Origin: Echinicola pacifica DSM 19836
GTDB taxonomy: Bacteria > Bacteroidota > Bacteroidia > Cytophagales > Cyclobacteriaceae
Assembly (NCBI RefSeq): GCF_000373245.1
Contig: NZ_KB890759.1
Span: 1-64,000, forward strand
DNA length: 64,000 bases
Direction: 5' to 3'
Positions 9,477-18,982 of this stretch are shown one piece after another (the stretch's first letter is position 1; every line of letters begins with the position of its first letter). The translations under genes and the position numbers were made by a program. Below the pieces are notes generated by a model, which had not been told where the DNA came from, did not search any database, and saw only the letters and a program-made list of their open reading frames with translations.

Positions 9477-11066
9477 TTATAATCCTCCTATCGTAAAATC
9501 ATCTATCAGATCGAAGTCAATCTCCGCCTCAAAAGCACGATGCCAGGGCAGACTCAAGTCTAAACTATCAATATGATACCTTTTGTCATGGTCTTCTCCT
9601 AATAGTCTATTGAGTAGCTCTTGGTAAGGCCTTAGGTCTTCTATCCCTATTGAAACTGCCTTTTTCTCTGTCATGGAATCCAATATGCTTGCATTGCGGT
9701 GGTCCGGCCCCAAGGCCGTAGAATAGGATTTCCTCACCAGGTGATTATATACATAGTCGTTGAGGTAGCGGTGAATCAGGAACCAGTCCTGGTAATATTC
9801 CATTTCCGCAAAACCCTTTTCCCGGGCTATACGATTCAAAACCCCCTGCGGCAAGGCCGTCCCCAGAGTATTACCAGCGGTATTCCAGGAAGCATAGCCC
9901 TCCAATTCCAACAAAAGCCTCTTTTCAACTAATGCTTCGGAAAGCAATTCTCCGCCTCCCTGAGTATCTCCCACGGGATCTATATCGGCCAAAATTATAT
10001 GTTGGCCCTTTTTAATGCCTTTGGCAATCGCCTTAATAAAATACTCTGTTTCCTGCTCATCGGCACGGGAAGTATAGATATAGAAATGCAGGTCAGCCTG
10101 AGTACTTCCATCCTGCCGGACACTACCGGTGCTTTTAATAAATTCATTCACGGTCCTCTTTAGACTTTGATCCTCAAAGGGCATGACCTGTTCACTCATT
10201 TGCTCTGAGGAATAGTGCACCTGAATGCCTGGGGTAGTATTATTTATTTTATTCGCTAGCCTTGCTAGCAAGAGCATGGCCACTTCATCCGTACCAGCCT
10301 GCTGGACCACCTGATCTTTCAGGTCCCACATCTTAGTCAATTTATTGAGCTGAGTTTGTTCCCTTTTATGAATGCCCTGCGGCTTGGCATCGTCCTGTGA
10401 AAGAATCAAATAGTTTATCTTTCCCTCTCTCACCAAATCCAGCATGCGCATATTCACGAGATGGTTTCTCTTTCTCGCATTTATATAATCTTCCAACTGA
10501 GGTTTGGGGATTAGATTTAGCAATATTTCCTCTCGCATCTTCGCGGAGTCAGAGTTATTACCTTGCAGACTCGCCCATTCTGCGAGGTTTTCCCGATAGG
10601 CCTCATTGCTGCCATCGGCGGTGGGCGCCAGCCGCATGATTACACTTTGGGCATAAAGTGGTAATTCAGGATATTCCTTATGCAAAAAATCGATTAGTGA
10701 AAGGTTAGAAAGCGCCTCAGACAAGCTTTTATCAGGTTTTCGCGAGGCCACCAGGCCTCCATAAGCCAGCATATCCCCGACCACTATCAGCCCATGAAAT
10801 TCACTTAGATCCTGCTCAAGAACCCACTGAGCAATACGCTCTGGTTGCCCGGCATCCTGGAGGTTTCCTAATAGAGAATCCGGAGGACTCAGTACGTTGA
10901 GACCTGCAATGGAGGCCATATGAACTGGGAATTGGAGGCAGGGAGGCCTGTTGTCCAAGGGGATTAGAAGAATGTTTTTTACTTCCTGCGCCTGAGCAAA
11001 GAAACCTGTTGTGGTTCCTAAAAGCATAATTAATCCTACTAGCCGCTTCACCCGAGTCCAGACCAT
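9477..11066 (-). CDS. DUF4127 family secreted protein
   Basis: A 529-residue protein with an N-terminal signal segment ending near GFFAQAQ (about residue 27). It shows the DUF4127 hallmarks: NILLIPLDNRPPC at 31-43, PPDSLLGNLQDAG at about 60-72, HGLIVVGDMLAYGGLVASR at 90-108, and LILSQDDAKPQGIHKRE at about 220-236. Biochemical function of the family is not established. Members are found in Firmicutes and Bacteroidota, often beside carbohydrate genes, as here next to the DUF1080 and propeller glycosidase genes. The chemistry suggested by conserved Asp and Arg residues is unknown. Confidence 0.88.
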   Translation of the reverse strand: MVWTRVKRLVGLIMLLGTTTGFFAQAQEVKNILLIPLDNRPPCLQFPVHMASIAGLNVLSPPDSLLGNLQDAGQPERIAQWVLEQDLSEFHGLIVVGDMLAYGGLVASRKPDKSLSEALSNLSLIDFLHKEYPELPLYAQSVIMRLAPTADGSNEAYRENLAEWASLQGNNSDSAKMREEILLNLIPKPQLEDYINARKRNHLVNMRMLDLVREGKINYLILSQDDAKPQGIHKREQTQLNKLTKMWDLKDQVVQQAGTDEVAMLLLARLANKINNTTPGIQVHYSSEQMSEQVMPFEDQSLKRTVNEFIKSTGSVRQDGSTQADLHFYIYTSRADEQETEYFIKAIAKGIKKGQHIILADIDPVGDTQGGGELLSEALVEKRLLLELEGYASWNTAGNTLGTALPQGVLNRIAREKGFAEMEYYQDWFLIHRYLNDYVYNHLVRKSYSTALGPDHRNASILDSMTEKKAVSIGIEDLRPYQELLNRLLGEDHDKRYHIDSLDLSLPWHRAFEAEIDFDLIDDFTIGGL

Positions 11067-11367
11067 TCTAAATTGAATTTTAAACTATCTTCTTTCCTAA
11101 AAAATTACTTTATAATTAACTTTTAACACCACCATTATTGGAAGACTGTTTAGGCAATGAATTCCTGATGTAAGAATAAGGTTAAGACGCTGTTTATCCA
11201 AGTTTTAAGGCAAGATTTGTATAAACATCCGCAATTTATCTTTATTGTACCGGTCAGGTGCTGAATGTAGTATGCAAATAAAGCAGGATTCCTACTGATA
11301 GTCAGGGCCTTTGACAAAAAATGAAATCCCTGCTTGCCTTCTCTCGACCCTATAATGATCAGTGCTA
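11067..11367. other. Intergenic region, nothing recognised
   Basis: About 300 bp upstream of the DUF4127 gene and downstream of a small secreted protein gene. It presumably contains the DUF4127 promoter; I see no gene, terminator or repeat I can support. Confidence 0.45.
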
Positions 11368-12048
11368 CTAAAAATAATAGGCAAAACCGCCTTCCCTATC
11401 CGCTATGAAGTAAGCCCCATCGCTTAGGAATTTCACCCTATATACATCCAAGTTGGTTTCCTCCAATTTGTTTTTGAGACGATCTGGCACGTTTCCATAG
11501 AAGCGATATCCTTCCGAATAGCATAATACTATGCCATCATCAGTTAGGTGAGCCGCCCATAAAGCCCCAAATTTATCCAACCCTTCCTGAATCCATGAAT
11601 AAATCCCGGTAGAGGAAGCAGAGATATTTTCCTGGGAAATAATAATCCAGTCCCCCAAATCATTAAAGGTAATCGAGGTGATAACCTCATCATTATCATT
11701 CATTATACGAATCTTATCCTCCAATCCCGAGGGGATATCATACCATCTCACACCATTATCCCCATATAAGATCAACCAACTCCCCTCCTCGGTAAGCTGC
11801 ACATCATCGATCAACCTATCGTCCCCATTGAGTTCGTTCAACGCATCGGACATTCCTGTGGGCACAGAGCTGGCGGCCCAGCCATTCTTGCCATATAAGG
11901 CCACATCCCCACCCGTCAAGGTCAGGGCTACGTTTTTGCATTCACCCCATCGTTCTATTTGGCTTTTGATATGATCCCTACCCTGAGCAAAAAGTGTGGG
12001 GCAAAATGAAAGGGAAATGAGGAGTAATGAAAGAAGCTTATATTTCAT
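11368..12048 (-). CDS. Secreted repeat protein of unknown function
   Basis: A 226-residue protein with a clear signal peptide ending at LFAQ (about residue 22). The mature part has four to five related units of roughly 45 residues, each with a loop, a hydrophobic strand and an aromatic hairpin: VALTLTGGDVALYGKNGW, VQLTEEGSWLILYGDNGVRWYD, ITFNDLGDWIIISQEN, AHLTDDGIVLCYSEGYRFYG and VKFLSDGAYFIADREGGFAYY. Between them are helical linkers such as IPSGLEDKIRIMNDND and VPDRLKNKLEETNLD. The layout suggests a small beta-propeller or WD/WG-type repeat. I do not recognise the family. No operon partner is evident. Confidence 0.72.
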   Translation of the reverse strand: MKYKLLSLLLISLSFCPTLFAQGRDHIKSQIERWGECKNVALTLTGGDVALYGKNGWAASSVPTGMSDALNELNGDDRLIDDVQLTEEGSWLILYGDNGVRWYDIPSGLEDKIRIMNDNDEVITSITFNDLGDWIIISQENISASSTGIYSWIQEGLDKFGALWAAHLTDDGIVLCYSEGYRFYGNVPDRLKNKLEETNLDVYRVKFLSDGAYFIADREGGFAYYF

Positions 12049-12462
12049 GTTGATAAGTTTTTTATGATTATCAATCGCTGAAAAAAAGGCAATATTGCTG
12101 CTATTTTTCTAACCTATATTCAAGATAGCGTTTTCTATCTATTTAAGGTAAAAAAACCAAATAAAACTCTGATTATTAAACAGTTAAATCATTATAATTT
12201 TCACTAAAAATTTATAGGCAACTATAAAAACATCCCTCAAATCAGGTTTTTCATATCATAAATTTTACCGTTAGCCTCATAATCTGCTCTACCACGCAAC
12301 CTAAGAAAAATGCTTAAAAATCTCTTTCGAAGAAAGTAAAAAAAATAATACCACTTAGGAATAGGTCTTACCTCCATTTAGTTATGCCTTTTGACTTGGG
12401 GTTAAATGGCAGTGGCTTATCCTTCAGGAAGTCCGCTTAATTTGAATAAAAGTTCCTATTTT
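12049..12462. other. Intergenic region, nothing recognised
   Basis: About 410 bp of very AT-rich sequence between two minus-strand genes. No reading frame, hairpin or repeat I would call. Confidence 0.45.
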
Positions 12463-12840
12463 CTACATTACTTTGGTAGAAAGGAATTTTTGGACTTCAT
12501 ACACATCAATGCTTTTGTTAAACCTCTTGCTCACAGAGGGAATGCTCTCACTGGATATCCAAATCTTAAGCTCAGCATCTAAGTCAAAGGATCCTGCTGT
12601 CTCCAGTGAAAATCTGGAAATACTCTTATAAGGAATCGACTTATACTCTACCTTACTCCCCGTAATCCCCTGAACATCCACCAAAATGAGCCGCTTATTG
12701 GTGAACATAAACGTATCCCTTATTAATTTAAACCCTAGTTCTATCTCCTCATTGTCCATGAGTAATCTGCCATACTTTTGTGTAAGCATTTCTACCGATA
12801 CCTCACTGGCATTTCCCAGTATTTTATTGAATAATCCCAT
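12463..12840 (-). CDS. Bacterial PH-domain protein
   Basis: A 125-residue soluble protein; I place the start at MGLFNKILGNASEVSVEM (ATG at 12838-12840) because family members begin this way, 16 codons inside the longer open frame. It matches the bacterial pleckstrin-homology family: IELGFKLIRDTFMFTNKRLILVD, VQGITGSKVEYKSIPYKSISRFSLETAGSFDLDAELKIW and a C-terminal helix SIDVYEVQKFLSTKVM. The role of these proteins is poorly known; they are cytoplasmic and single-domain. Length is typical. It appears to be a single-gene unit. Confidence 0.9.
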   Translation of the reverse strand: MGLFNKILGNASEVSVEMLTQKYGRLLMDNEEIELGFKLIRDTFMFTNKRLILVDVQGITGSKVEYKSIPYKSISRFSLETAGSFDLDAELKIWISSESIPSVSKRFNKSIDVYEVQKFLSTKVM

Positions 12841-13060
12841 TTTAATTGGTTTAAGATTAATAAATAATAAATAATAATAATATGGCAATTCAGACCGAAA
12901 CAGATAGATTTTAGATAGATAGACCTGACTTTCTCATAAAATTAATCCATTGATCACTTAGATACGCATTTTCCTATCCGTCCCCTAGAGGCTATACCAT
13001 TTGAATGCCTAAACTGGTTTTAAGGATCAGATTTACATAACAAAAATAAAGCCTCAATAG

Positions 13061-13540
13061 CTACTTCTTATGCTGCCAACAATAATTGCTTGTCGAATCT
13101 GATTTTCGAGAGCATCTGGTACCTTTTTGGGTAAATGCCCGGCATTGGCCATTGTTGGTCTGCGGTACAACTGGCTTGTTGATCCCATTTATTGAGGGTT
13201 TGGAAGTACTTGCAGGACTTTTTGCCGCTGTAGCAGTAGGTTTATTTTGACTTTTTACCAAGGGAGTGATCGTGGATGACTGGCTCATTGTTGAGGAGGG
13301 TTTACACACCAGACATGCCGTTAAGCCTCTTTTTTTGGCTTCCGCCAGATCTGAAGCCCAGGCCGTTTTAGAGTAGCGACAACTTTCTTTATGGTACTTA
13401 GCTCCCGTACGAGTGATATAAACTGTCTGAGCTGATAACTGGACAGCGAATAGAAATATCCCCAGAAACAGCAAGAATTGAGTAATTCTTCTCCTTAATA
13501 TAGGCTGCGATATGGAAGTGAATGCTGTTTGCATCGACAA
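13061..13540 (-). CDS. Secreted protein with two Cys-rich modules (DUF5763-like C-terminus)
   Basis: A 159-residue protein. Residues 16-38 are a hydrophobic signal segment ending near LSAQ. Module one (about 39-82) is YITRTGAKYHKESCRYS...AKKRGLTACLVCKP, a common small exported motif with Cys residues spaced to bind metal or form disulfides. A Ser/Thr/Pro-rich linker follows (about 83-130). Module two at the C-terminus, QCRAFTQKGTRCSRKSDSTSNYCWQHKK, matches the DUF5763-type Cys/His motif. Both motifs recur in Bacteroidota proteins of unknown function. Several ATG codons are possible for the start. Confidence 0.78.
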   Translation of the reverse strand: MSMQTAFTSISQPILRRRITQFLLFLGIFLFAVQLSAQTVYITRTGAKYHKESCRYSKTAWASDLAEAKKRGLTACLVCKPSSTMSQSSTITPLVKSQNKPTATAAKSPASTSKPSINGINKPVVPQTNNGQCRAFTQKGTRCSRKSDSTSNYCWQHKK

Positions 13541-13887
13541 AAATTAGACTATTGATTTCCCAAAACTATTTCCTTAAGCAAGATGCTCCTAATTACCCTT
13601 TCTAAAAATACCATGATTAGGGTATTTTCACTTAGATAAAGAAGGATTAAGATGAATATGAGGGATTACGGCCCTAATAATTGGTAGATTTTACAGGTGG
13701 GAATTCTATAAGTCTTCCATTCCAAGGTGTAAGGCTCGCTTTGCAAAATCCTTCCAACTTTAAGCTTGGAATCGGGAAAGCTTCAAAGGGTAAAGGGCTT
13801 TCTTTTTTAAATTTCTCAGTAATAGTGGAATAAAACGCCCAATATATTTTCCCAACTAACCCTATTTATAACCCTATAATCAAAGCA
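13541..13887. other. Leader region of the GH130 gene
   Basis: About 350 bp between the divergent DUF5763-like and GH130 genes. It contains a small terminator-like hairpin on the plus strand (GAAAGC at 13776-13781 with GCTTTC at 13797-13802, two further wobble pairs, then T-rich), some 85 bp before the GH130 start. With no plus-strand gene upstream, it could be a leader hairpin, but the stem is weak. Confidence 0.4.
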
Positions 13888-15348
13888 ATGAGAGTTACGA
13901 TTCAACGCAAAAATATAAGCTTCGTGCCTGACTCCAGTCGGGTGGTGGCCCGATTTTTTATGAATGGAGATGTTCGTACCAGAAACCTACTTAGCAGGAT
14001 TTTTCTTATGAATGAAGCCCAGGTAAGCCAAGCCCTGGAGCAGACCCTTAGGGAATTTGCCAGTCGGCATAGAAATATCTCCCGATTATTCTATAAGCAT
14101 TGTAATAATATCCGTGGGATAATCGAAGGCATGGACATCAAATTTGACAGCCTTTCGGATGAGCAAAAGATGCTTATCGGCTCCTATTGCACCATGGAGT
14201 ATTCCTTGGAGTCGGCCGCTTTTTTTAACCCTTCCATGATTGAGGACTTTGACCAGACCTACCTTGCAAAGGGCGAAAAAAGAGTGATTATCTCTTTTAG
14301 AGCTACCGGTGAAGGGCATATTTCCTCTTTGGTATTCCGAAGAGCGATCCTGGACGCTGAAAATAACCTGCACCTGACGAAAATCGGCGAATATGTGGAT
14401 AACGCCGAAATTACCCATAAGCAACTTTATAATAAGCAGCGCTTCATCAAAAGGCTGCAAGGCATGCAAATAAGTGAGCAATACACCAAAAGCATCATGG
14501 ATAAACTTCCTGATCGCTTCGAGTATTATGTCCTTAAAAAAGCCATTTCAGATTTTCTAAACAGTCAGGAAATATCCATTTCACAAAAACATGCTCTCGA
14601 GGAAATGACCTGGCTAGTGGATTCCTTTTATGATATCCAATTTCACAAAGACTCCGACCTTACCGAAAGGGTGATTTTCCCACTTTCTGAATCCGAGTCC
14701 AATGGCATAGAGGATGCACGATTTGTGCGCTTTGCCGAGGACGATCAGAGCACCAAGATATACGCAACTTATACGGCCTATAATGGCCATACGATCCTGC
14801 CTAAATTAATTTCCACCGAGGATTTCTATACTTTCCGCATCATGCCGCTTCATGGAAATGGTGCGCAGGGAAAAAACTTAGCTTTATTTCCCCAAAAAAT
14901 CAAAGGGAAATATGCCATGCTCTCACGAATCGATGGTGTCAACAACTACCTGATGTATTCCGACCGGGTCACCTTATGGAACAATCCTCAGCGCATCCAA
15001 GAGCCTAAATACACTTGGGAATTTACCCAAATCGGCAATTGTGGCTCTCCCCTATGGACCAAAAAAGGATGGCTCATCATCACCCATGGTGTAGGCCCTA
15101 TGCGCCGATACAGCATCGGCGCCTCATTATTTGACTTGGATGATCCTTCTCTTGAAATAGGAAGACTTCAGGAGCCACTGCTTATTCCCCTGGAGAAGGA
15201 GCGTAATGGCTATGTGCCCAATGTCGTGTATTCCTGCGGCTCATTGATCCATAATGATAGCCTGATCCTTCCCTACGCCGTGTCGGATTATTCTTCCACC
15301 TATGCGGTGATAGATCTGGAGGAGCTTTTCACAGCCCTATTGAGCTAA
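13888..15348 (+). CDS. GH130 family beta-mannoside phosphorylase/hydrolase
   Basis: A 486-residue cytoplasmic protein (no signal peptide). The length and layout fit the GH130 group containing the 1,2-beta-oligomannan phosphorylases of about 490 residues: a helical N-terminal segment (about 30-110), then KRVIISFRATGEGHISSLVFR at 131-151, VIFPLSESESNGIEDARFVRF around 262-282, MLSRIDGVNNYLMYSD, GNCGSPLWTKKGWLIITHGVGPMRRYSIG and NGYVPNVVYSCG at 440-451. GH130 enzymes release mannose-1-phosphate from beta-mannosides or hydrolyse them. The gene converges on two glycosyltransferase genes, overlapping the end of the first by 12 bp, which suggests a shared intracellular glycan pathway. Phosphorylase versus hydrolase is not decided. 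Confidence 0.88.
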   Translation: MRVTIQRKNISFVPDSSRVVARFFMNGDVRTRNLLSRIFLMNEAQVSQALEQTLREFASRHRNISRLFYKHCNNIRGIIEGMDIKFDSLSDEQKMLIGSYCTMEYSLESAAFFNPSMIEDFDQTYLAKGEKRVIISFRATGEGHISSLVFRRAILDAENNLHLTKIGEYVDNAEITHKQLYNKQRFIKRLQGMQISEQYTKSIMDKLPDRFEYYVLKKAISDFLNSQEISISQKHALEEMTWLVDSFYDIQFHKDSDLTERVIFPLSESESNGIEDARFVRFAEDDQSTKIYATYTAYNGHTILPKLISTEDFYTFRIMPLHGNGAQGKNLALFPQKIKGKYAMLSRIDGVNNYLMYSDRVTLWNNPQRIQEPKYTWEFTQIGNCGSPLWTKKGWLIITHGVGPMRRYSIGASLFDLDDPSLEIGRLQEPLLIPLEKERNGYVPNVVYSCGSLIHNDSLILPYAVSDYSSTYAVIDLEELFTALLS

Positions 15349-16365
15349 ATTTTGTGCTTTTGCGATGGTTTTCCTGTATGCGTCTTCATAGGAGGAAATC
15401 ATACGGGCCCTGCTAAAATTATTTTCGGCATGGGCCCTGCAATTTGCTGGATAGATCTCATCTAGCTTGTCCACCGCCAGCACAGCCTCCGCTATGGTAT
15501 CCACCAGGAAGCCTGACCTGCCCTCCATTATCAGTTCGGGCATACTGCCTCTGGCAAAGGCAATAACCGGCGTGCCGCACATCATCGCTTCCAACACACT
15601 CAAGCCAAAAGGCTCCTCAAACGAGATAGGATGCAACAATGCCTTAGCCCCACCCAATAATTGGTCCCGCTCCTTTTTCCCCAAATTCCCTAGATAGTTG
15701 ATAGTACTGTCATTTAACTTAGGTTCAATCTGCGATTTAAAGTAGGATTGATCCTGGATCAGCCCCGCTATTTTTAGAGGTAGATTGGATTGCTCGGCAA
15801 TGGTAATTGCTTTATCAAGGCCTTTGTCCGGGTGGATTCGACCGAAATACACCAAATAATCCTCCTTATCCGCACGAAAAGTAAATAACTCCGGATCTAT
15901 ACCATGATAGATCGTATCCATATAGGTCAATTCCCTGCTTCTATCCGAATTAGATATAGAAATATAGGCCACCGAATCATTATACTTCTTATAAACCGGG
16001 AGAATTTTGGCGGAGGAAAAACCATGAATGGTCGTGATCATCGGCGTCTTGATAAGCCTGGAATACGTCAGAGGAAGGAAGTCAAAATGATTATGAATAA
16101 TATCAAAATCTTCCGCCTGCTCCATCAAATGGCTGATATGGAGGCATTCCAGCACCTTAGGATCACTGGATGGATCCATCTCATAGGGGAGGCTACATAC
16201 CGACTCTAGTTTGGCCCTGGTAATGGAATTTCCGCTGGCAAACAGCCGAACCTCATGCCCTTTATTGACCATTCCTTCCGTAATGGTGGAAGCGACCTGC
16301 TCCCAAGGCCCATAGCTGATAGGCGGAGTCCGCCAAGCTATGGGTGCTAATACCGCTATTCTCAT
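15337..16365 (-). CDS. Glycosyltransferase family 4
   Basis: A 342-residue GT-B glycosyltransferase without signal or membrane segments. N-terminal acceptor-side domain: MRIAVLAPIAWRTPPISYGPWE and DIIHNHFDFLPLTYSR. C-terminal donor-binding domain: LVYFGRIHPDKGLDKAITIA around 168-187 and the E-x7-E motif in EEPFGLSVLEAMMCGTPVIAF. GT4 enzymes are retaining and usually transfer from nucleotide sugars. Its ATG overlaps the stop of the upstream 758-residue fusion by 4 bp, so translational coupling is likely, and its 3' end overlaps the convergent GH130 gene by 12 bp. Acceptor and donor cannot be read from sequence. Confidence 0.93.
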   Translation of the reverse strand: MRIAVLAPIAWRTPPISYGPWEQVASTITEGMVNKGHEVRLFASGNSITRAKLESVCSLPYEMDPSSDPKVLECLHISHLMEQAEDFDIIHNHFDFLPLTYSRLIKTPMITTIHGFSSAKILPVYKKYNDSVAYISISNSDRSRELTYMDTIYHGIDPELFTFRADKEDYLVYFGRIHPDKGLDKAITIAEQSNLPLKIAGLIQDQSYFKSQIEPKLNDSTINYLGNLGKKERDQLLGGAKALLHPISFEEPFGLSVLEAMMCGTPVIAFARGSMPELIMEGRSGFLVDTIAEAVLAVDKLDEIYPANCRAHAENNFSRARMISSYEDAYRKTIAKAQNLAQ

Positions 16366-18638
16366 ATTTTCTGTAGGCTAATGCCCTTCTTAGAGACATT
16401 ATTTACATCTGCCTGATAAAATTCCTCATAGGCTTCCAGCACCGTAAGATGCGAAATAAGGTAAGCAAGGGAACTCTCTGCTCCTTGATTCCTATTGATG
16501 CCGTAGTTTTCGAATCCATCACAGCAACCTTTGGTTTCGAAGTCATATAGGCTAAGTCTAAGGTCATTTTCACCTAAAAACCACATAAACGAATCAAAGA
16601 GTTTATTTAAATAGTCCTTATTTCCTGTAAGTAAAAAAGCCTGATGAAACATCAATACCATAGCCATGGCATCGATGGGCTGCTGGGCAAAAAACGAGCG
16701 CTCCCCATCCTTACGGTACCATTTGTCATTACCGATGACCGATAGTGTGCCATCGTTCAGGGTATGCTCCTCCAGAAATTCCATCGTGATCATGGCCACT
16801 TCCTTAATTCGGCCATCTGGTAAATGCTGCGCCGCATGCAAGAGCGATAGCGGCAGCATCCCATTATCATATGCCAGCAATGACTCAAACCACTTCCAGG
16901 TTTCAGATTGATTGAGGTCATATTGGTGGATAAGCTTATCGGTGAGCCTCTTCAATACCTCGATCATATGCTCATCAGAAGGATTTGTCTTCAAATAATA
17001 GCTAATCCCTATTATCGTATTGGCAATACTTCTGATGGATTTTAAGGTTTCGAAATACGGCACAGCATCGAAAAACACTAATTTCCCCGTTTGATAATAA
17101 GCGTCATTTGGCGCATTACCAATCAAGTAACCTAAAGCCCAGATTGTGCGTCCAAAGGAATCCTCTGAGCCCACCTCATCTAGAAAATTACGGTTGAAAC
17201 TCAGGAAATTCCTGAAGCTCCCGTCTTTATTCTGCATATAATGAATATAGCTGAGGTATATAGGCATAAATTGCAGGGCGGTTTCATCTTTCTGCTGCTT
17301 ATAAGACATGAGCACCATCAGAAGCGCACGGGCATTATCATCCAGACAATAGCCTTCTTTCAAGTTCGGAATACCAAACTTTGCATGCTGAATAATTCCT
17401 GTATCATCGGTCAGTCTCTTGATATGGGTAAGGGAAAATGGAGGCAATAGAAATAAGTCGATGGCCGTTTCCTTCTTGTCTTTTTTCTGCTTTGGAAATG
17501 CCAGTAGGTCATGAGAAAGATGCAGGTATTTTTTGCCTATTTTGGGCCACGTCACATTTTTGCCATATTTATAAGCATTGGCTTGGATCTCCTTGAGCGT
17601 CTCAGGATGATCGAAAAGTTGATTTAATATTTGTGATAGTTCATGTGGCTGGTTAAAGTCGAAAAGCCTGCCTCTATTGGCGGTAAGCAGCTCGGCCGCA
17701 TGCCAGTAGGGAGTAGAAACCACCGCACAGCCAGCGCCCATCGCATAGGATAAGGTGCCACTGGTAATCTGCGCCTCATTCAGATAGGGAGTAATATAGA
17801 TATCACAGGCACTCAGGTATTTAAATAGCTCCACTTCTCCGACAAACTCGTTGAGCATCAGCACATGCGACTGCAAGTTGAGGTTTTTTATTTGTTGCTG
17901 CAGGAAGTTTCGGTACTCTTCACCAGCATGTCGAAGTACATTGGGGTGGGTCTTTCCTAGTACGATATAGAGCACGTCGGGATGATTTTTGATCACCTCC
18001 GGGAGGGCATGGATCACCGTTTCTATTCCTTTATTTCTACCAATAAACCCAAAAGTGAGGATTAGTTTTTTCTTAGTAAGCTTAAAAGCTGCCTTTGCAT
18101 CCACCCGATCAAAATAGATATCAGGAACTCCATGTTCTATCATCTCAATTTTGTCCTGGGTGACATCATATATGGTGGTTAAAAAGAGGATGGCCTTATG
18201 GCTCATTACGACCACTTTGTCAGCCATTTTGCAGATTTCTTTGAGAATAGCCTTCTCATTATACGAGGGGGATTCCAGGATGGTGTGAAGTGTGACGATA
18301 AACGGTATCTCCAACCGATGCAGTAAGGGCAGAATATACATTCCGCTATTCCCGCCATATATCCCAAACTCATGCTCTAATATGCATATATCCGAGCCGC
18401 TGAGGTTTATAAAATTGGCTGCTTCTACATAATCGGTTTGATATTCCTGGCGGATTTGATGCTTTACTTCCTTAGGATAGGCGTACTTCTGGTTGCCATC
18501 ATTCATAGCAACGACCATTATTTCATTTTGCTCCACCCCAAGTTCATCTATTCCTAACATGGATTTGGTTAGGTTCTGGGTGAAGGTTCCTATCCCGCAT
18601 TCGCGTGGCGGATAGCTCCCTATATAGGCTAGTTTCAT
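16362..18638 (-). CDS. GT4 glycosyltransferase fused to an alpha-toroid domain
   Basis: A 758-residue, two-part protein. Residues 1 to about 385 are a GT4 glycosyltransferase: SYPPRECGIGTFTQNL near the N-terminus, LEHEFGIYGGNSGMYILPLL, LTFGFIGRNKGIETVIHALPE, and a donor site with YITPYLNEAQITSGTLSYAMG and VVSTPYWHAAELL. Residues about 400-745 form a helical repeat rich in W/Y/D, e.g. EGYCLDDNARALLMVLM, EDSFGRTIWALGYLI, LLAYDNGMLPLSLLHAA and FFAQQPIDAMAMVLMFHQAF, as in (alpha/alpha)6 toroids of glycan-active enzymes. This fusion next to GH130 suggests synthesis and turnover of a mannose-type glycan. It overlaps the next GT4 gene by 4 bp. Confidence 0.9.
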   Translation of the reverse strand: MKLAYIGSYPPRECGIGTFTQNLTKSMLGIDELGVEQNEIMVVAMNDGNQKYAYPKEVKHQIRQEYQTDYVEAANFINLSGSDICILEHEFGIYGGNSGMYILPLLHRLEIPFIVTLHTILESPSYNEKAILKEICKMADKVVVMSHKAILFLTTIYDVTQDKIEMIEHGVPDIYFDRVDAKAAFKLTKKKLILTFGFIGRNKGIETVIHALPEVIKNHPDVLYIVLGKTHPNVLRHAGEEYRNFLQQQIKNLNLQSHVLMLNEFVGEVELFKYLSACDIYITPYLNEAQITSGTLSYAMGAGCAVVSTPYWHAAELLTANRGRLFDFNQPHELSQILNQLFDHPETLKEIQANAYKYGKNVTWPKIGKKYLHLSHDLLAFPKQKKDKKETAIDLFLLPPFSLTHIKRLTDDTGIIQHAKFGIPNLKEGYCLDDNARALLMVLMSYKQQKDETALQFMPIYLSYIHYMQNKDGSFRNFLSFNRNFLDEVGSEDSFGRTIWALGYLIGNAPNDAYYQTGKLVFFDAVPYFETLKSIRSIANTIIGISYYLKTNPSDEHMIEVLKRLTDKLIHQYDLNQSETWKWFESLLAYDNGMLPLSLLHAAQHLPDGRIKEVAMITMEFLEEHTLNDGTLSVIGNDKWYRKDGERSFFAQQPIDAMAMVLMFHQAFLLTGNKDYLNKLFDSFMWFLGENDLRLSLYDFETKGCCDGFENYGINRNQGAESSLAYLISHLTVLEAYEEFYQADVNNVSKKGISLQKI

Positions 18639-18982
18639 TTTTTTTTGATTGTGGCTGAAGTCAGAAAATACGTTTTAGGACCCTGCCAAGCTTGAATTAT
18701 CTATTTATCTTGCCTCAAATCAGTACAGAAAAGTAGCAGTTCATAAGAACATCTCTTAACCCTGTTTCCGGAAAAAATTGAATATTTGACAAGAAATAAA
18801 ATTATCCTTTTTTATACTGATATATCTTATAGATCTATTGGAAAATCTTACATATACCCCACCTTTAGAGGCTGATAAATGACTCCCTACTTTAGCTATT
18901 CAGCCCTTGGAAAACCACAGATAATAAGCTAAAACTTAGGTGGGTAATTAATTTCAGCTAAGCCTATGCTACCCGCCATCAA
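18639..18982. other. Intergenic region between the glycan module and the three-gene cluster
   Basis: About 340 bp, AT-rich; promoter of the GT operon must lie here. No reading frame, terminator or repeat that I can support. Confidence 0.45.

Noticed and set aside
9151-9576. 141-codon plus-strand reading frame
   Set aside because: Overlaps the end of the DUF4127 gene, no domain; most likely chance.
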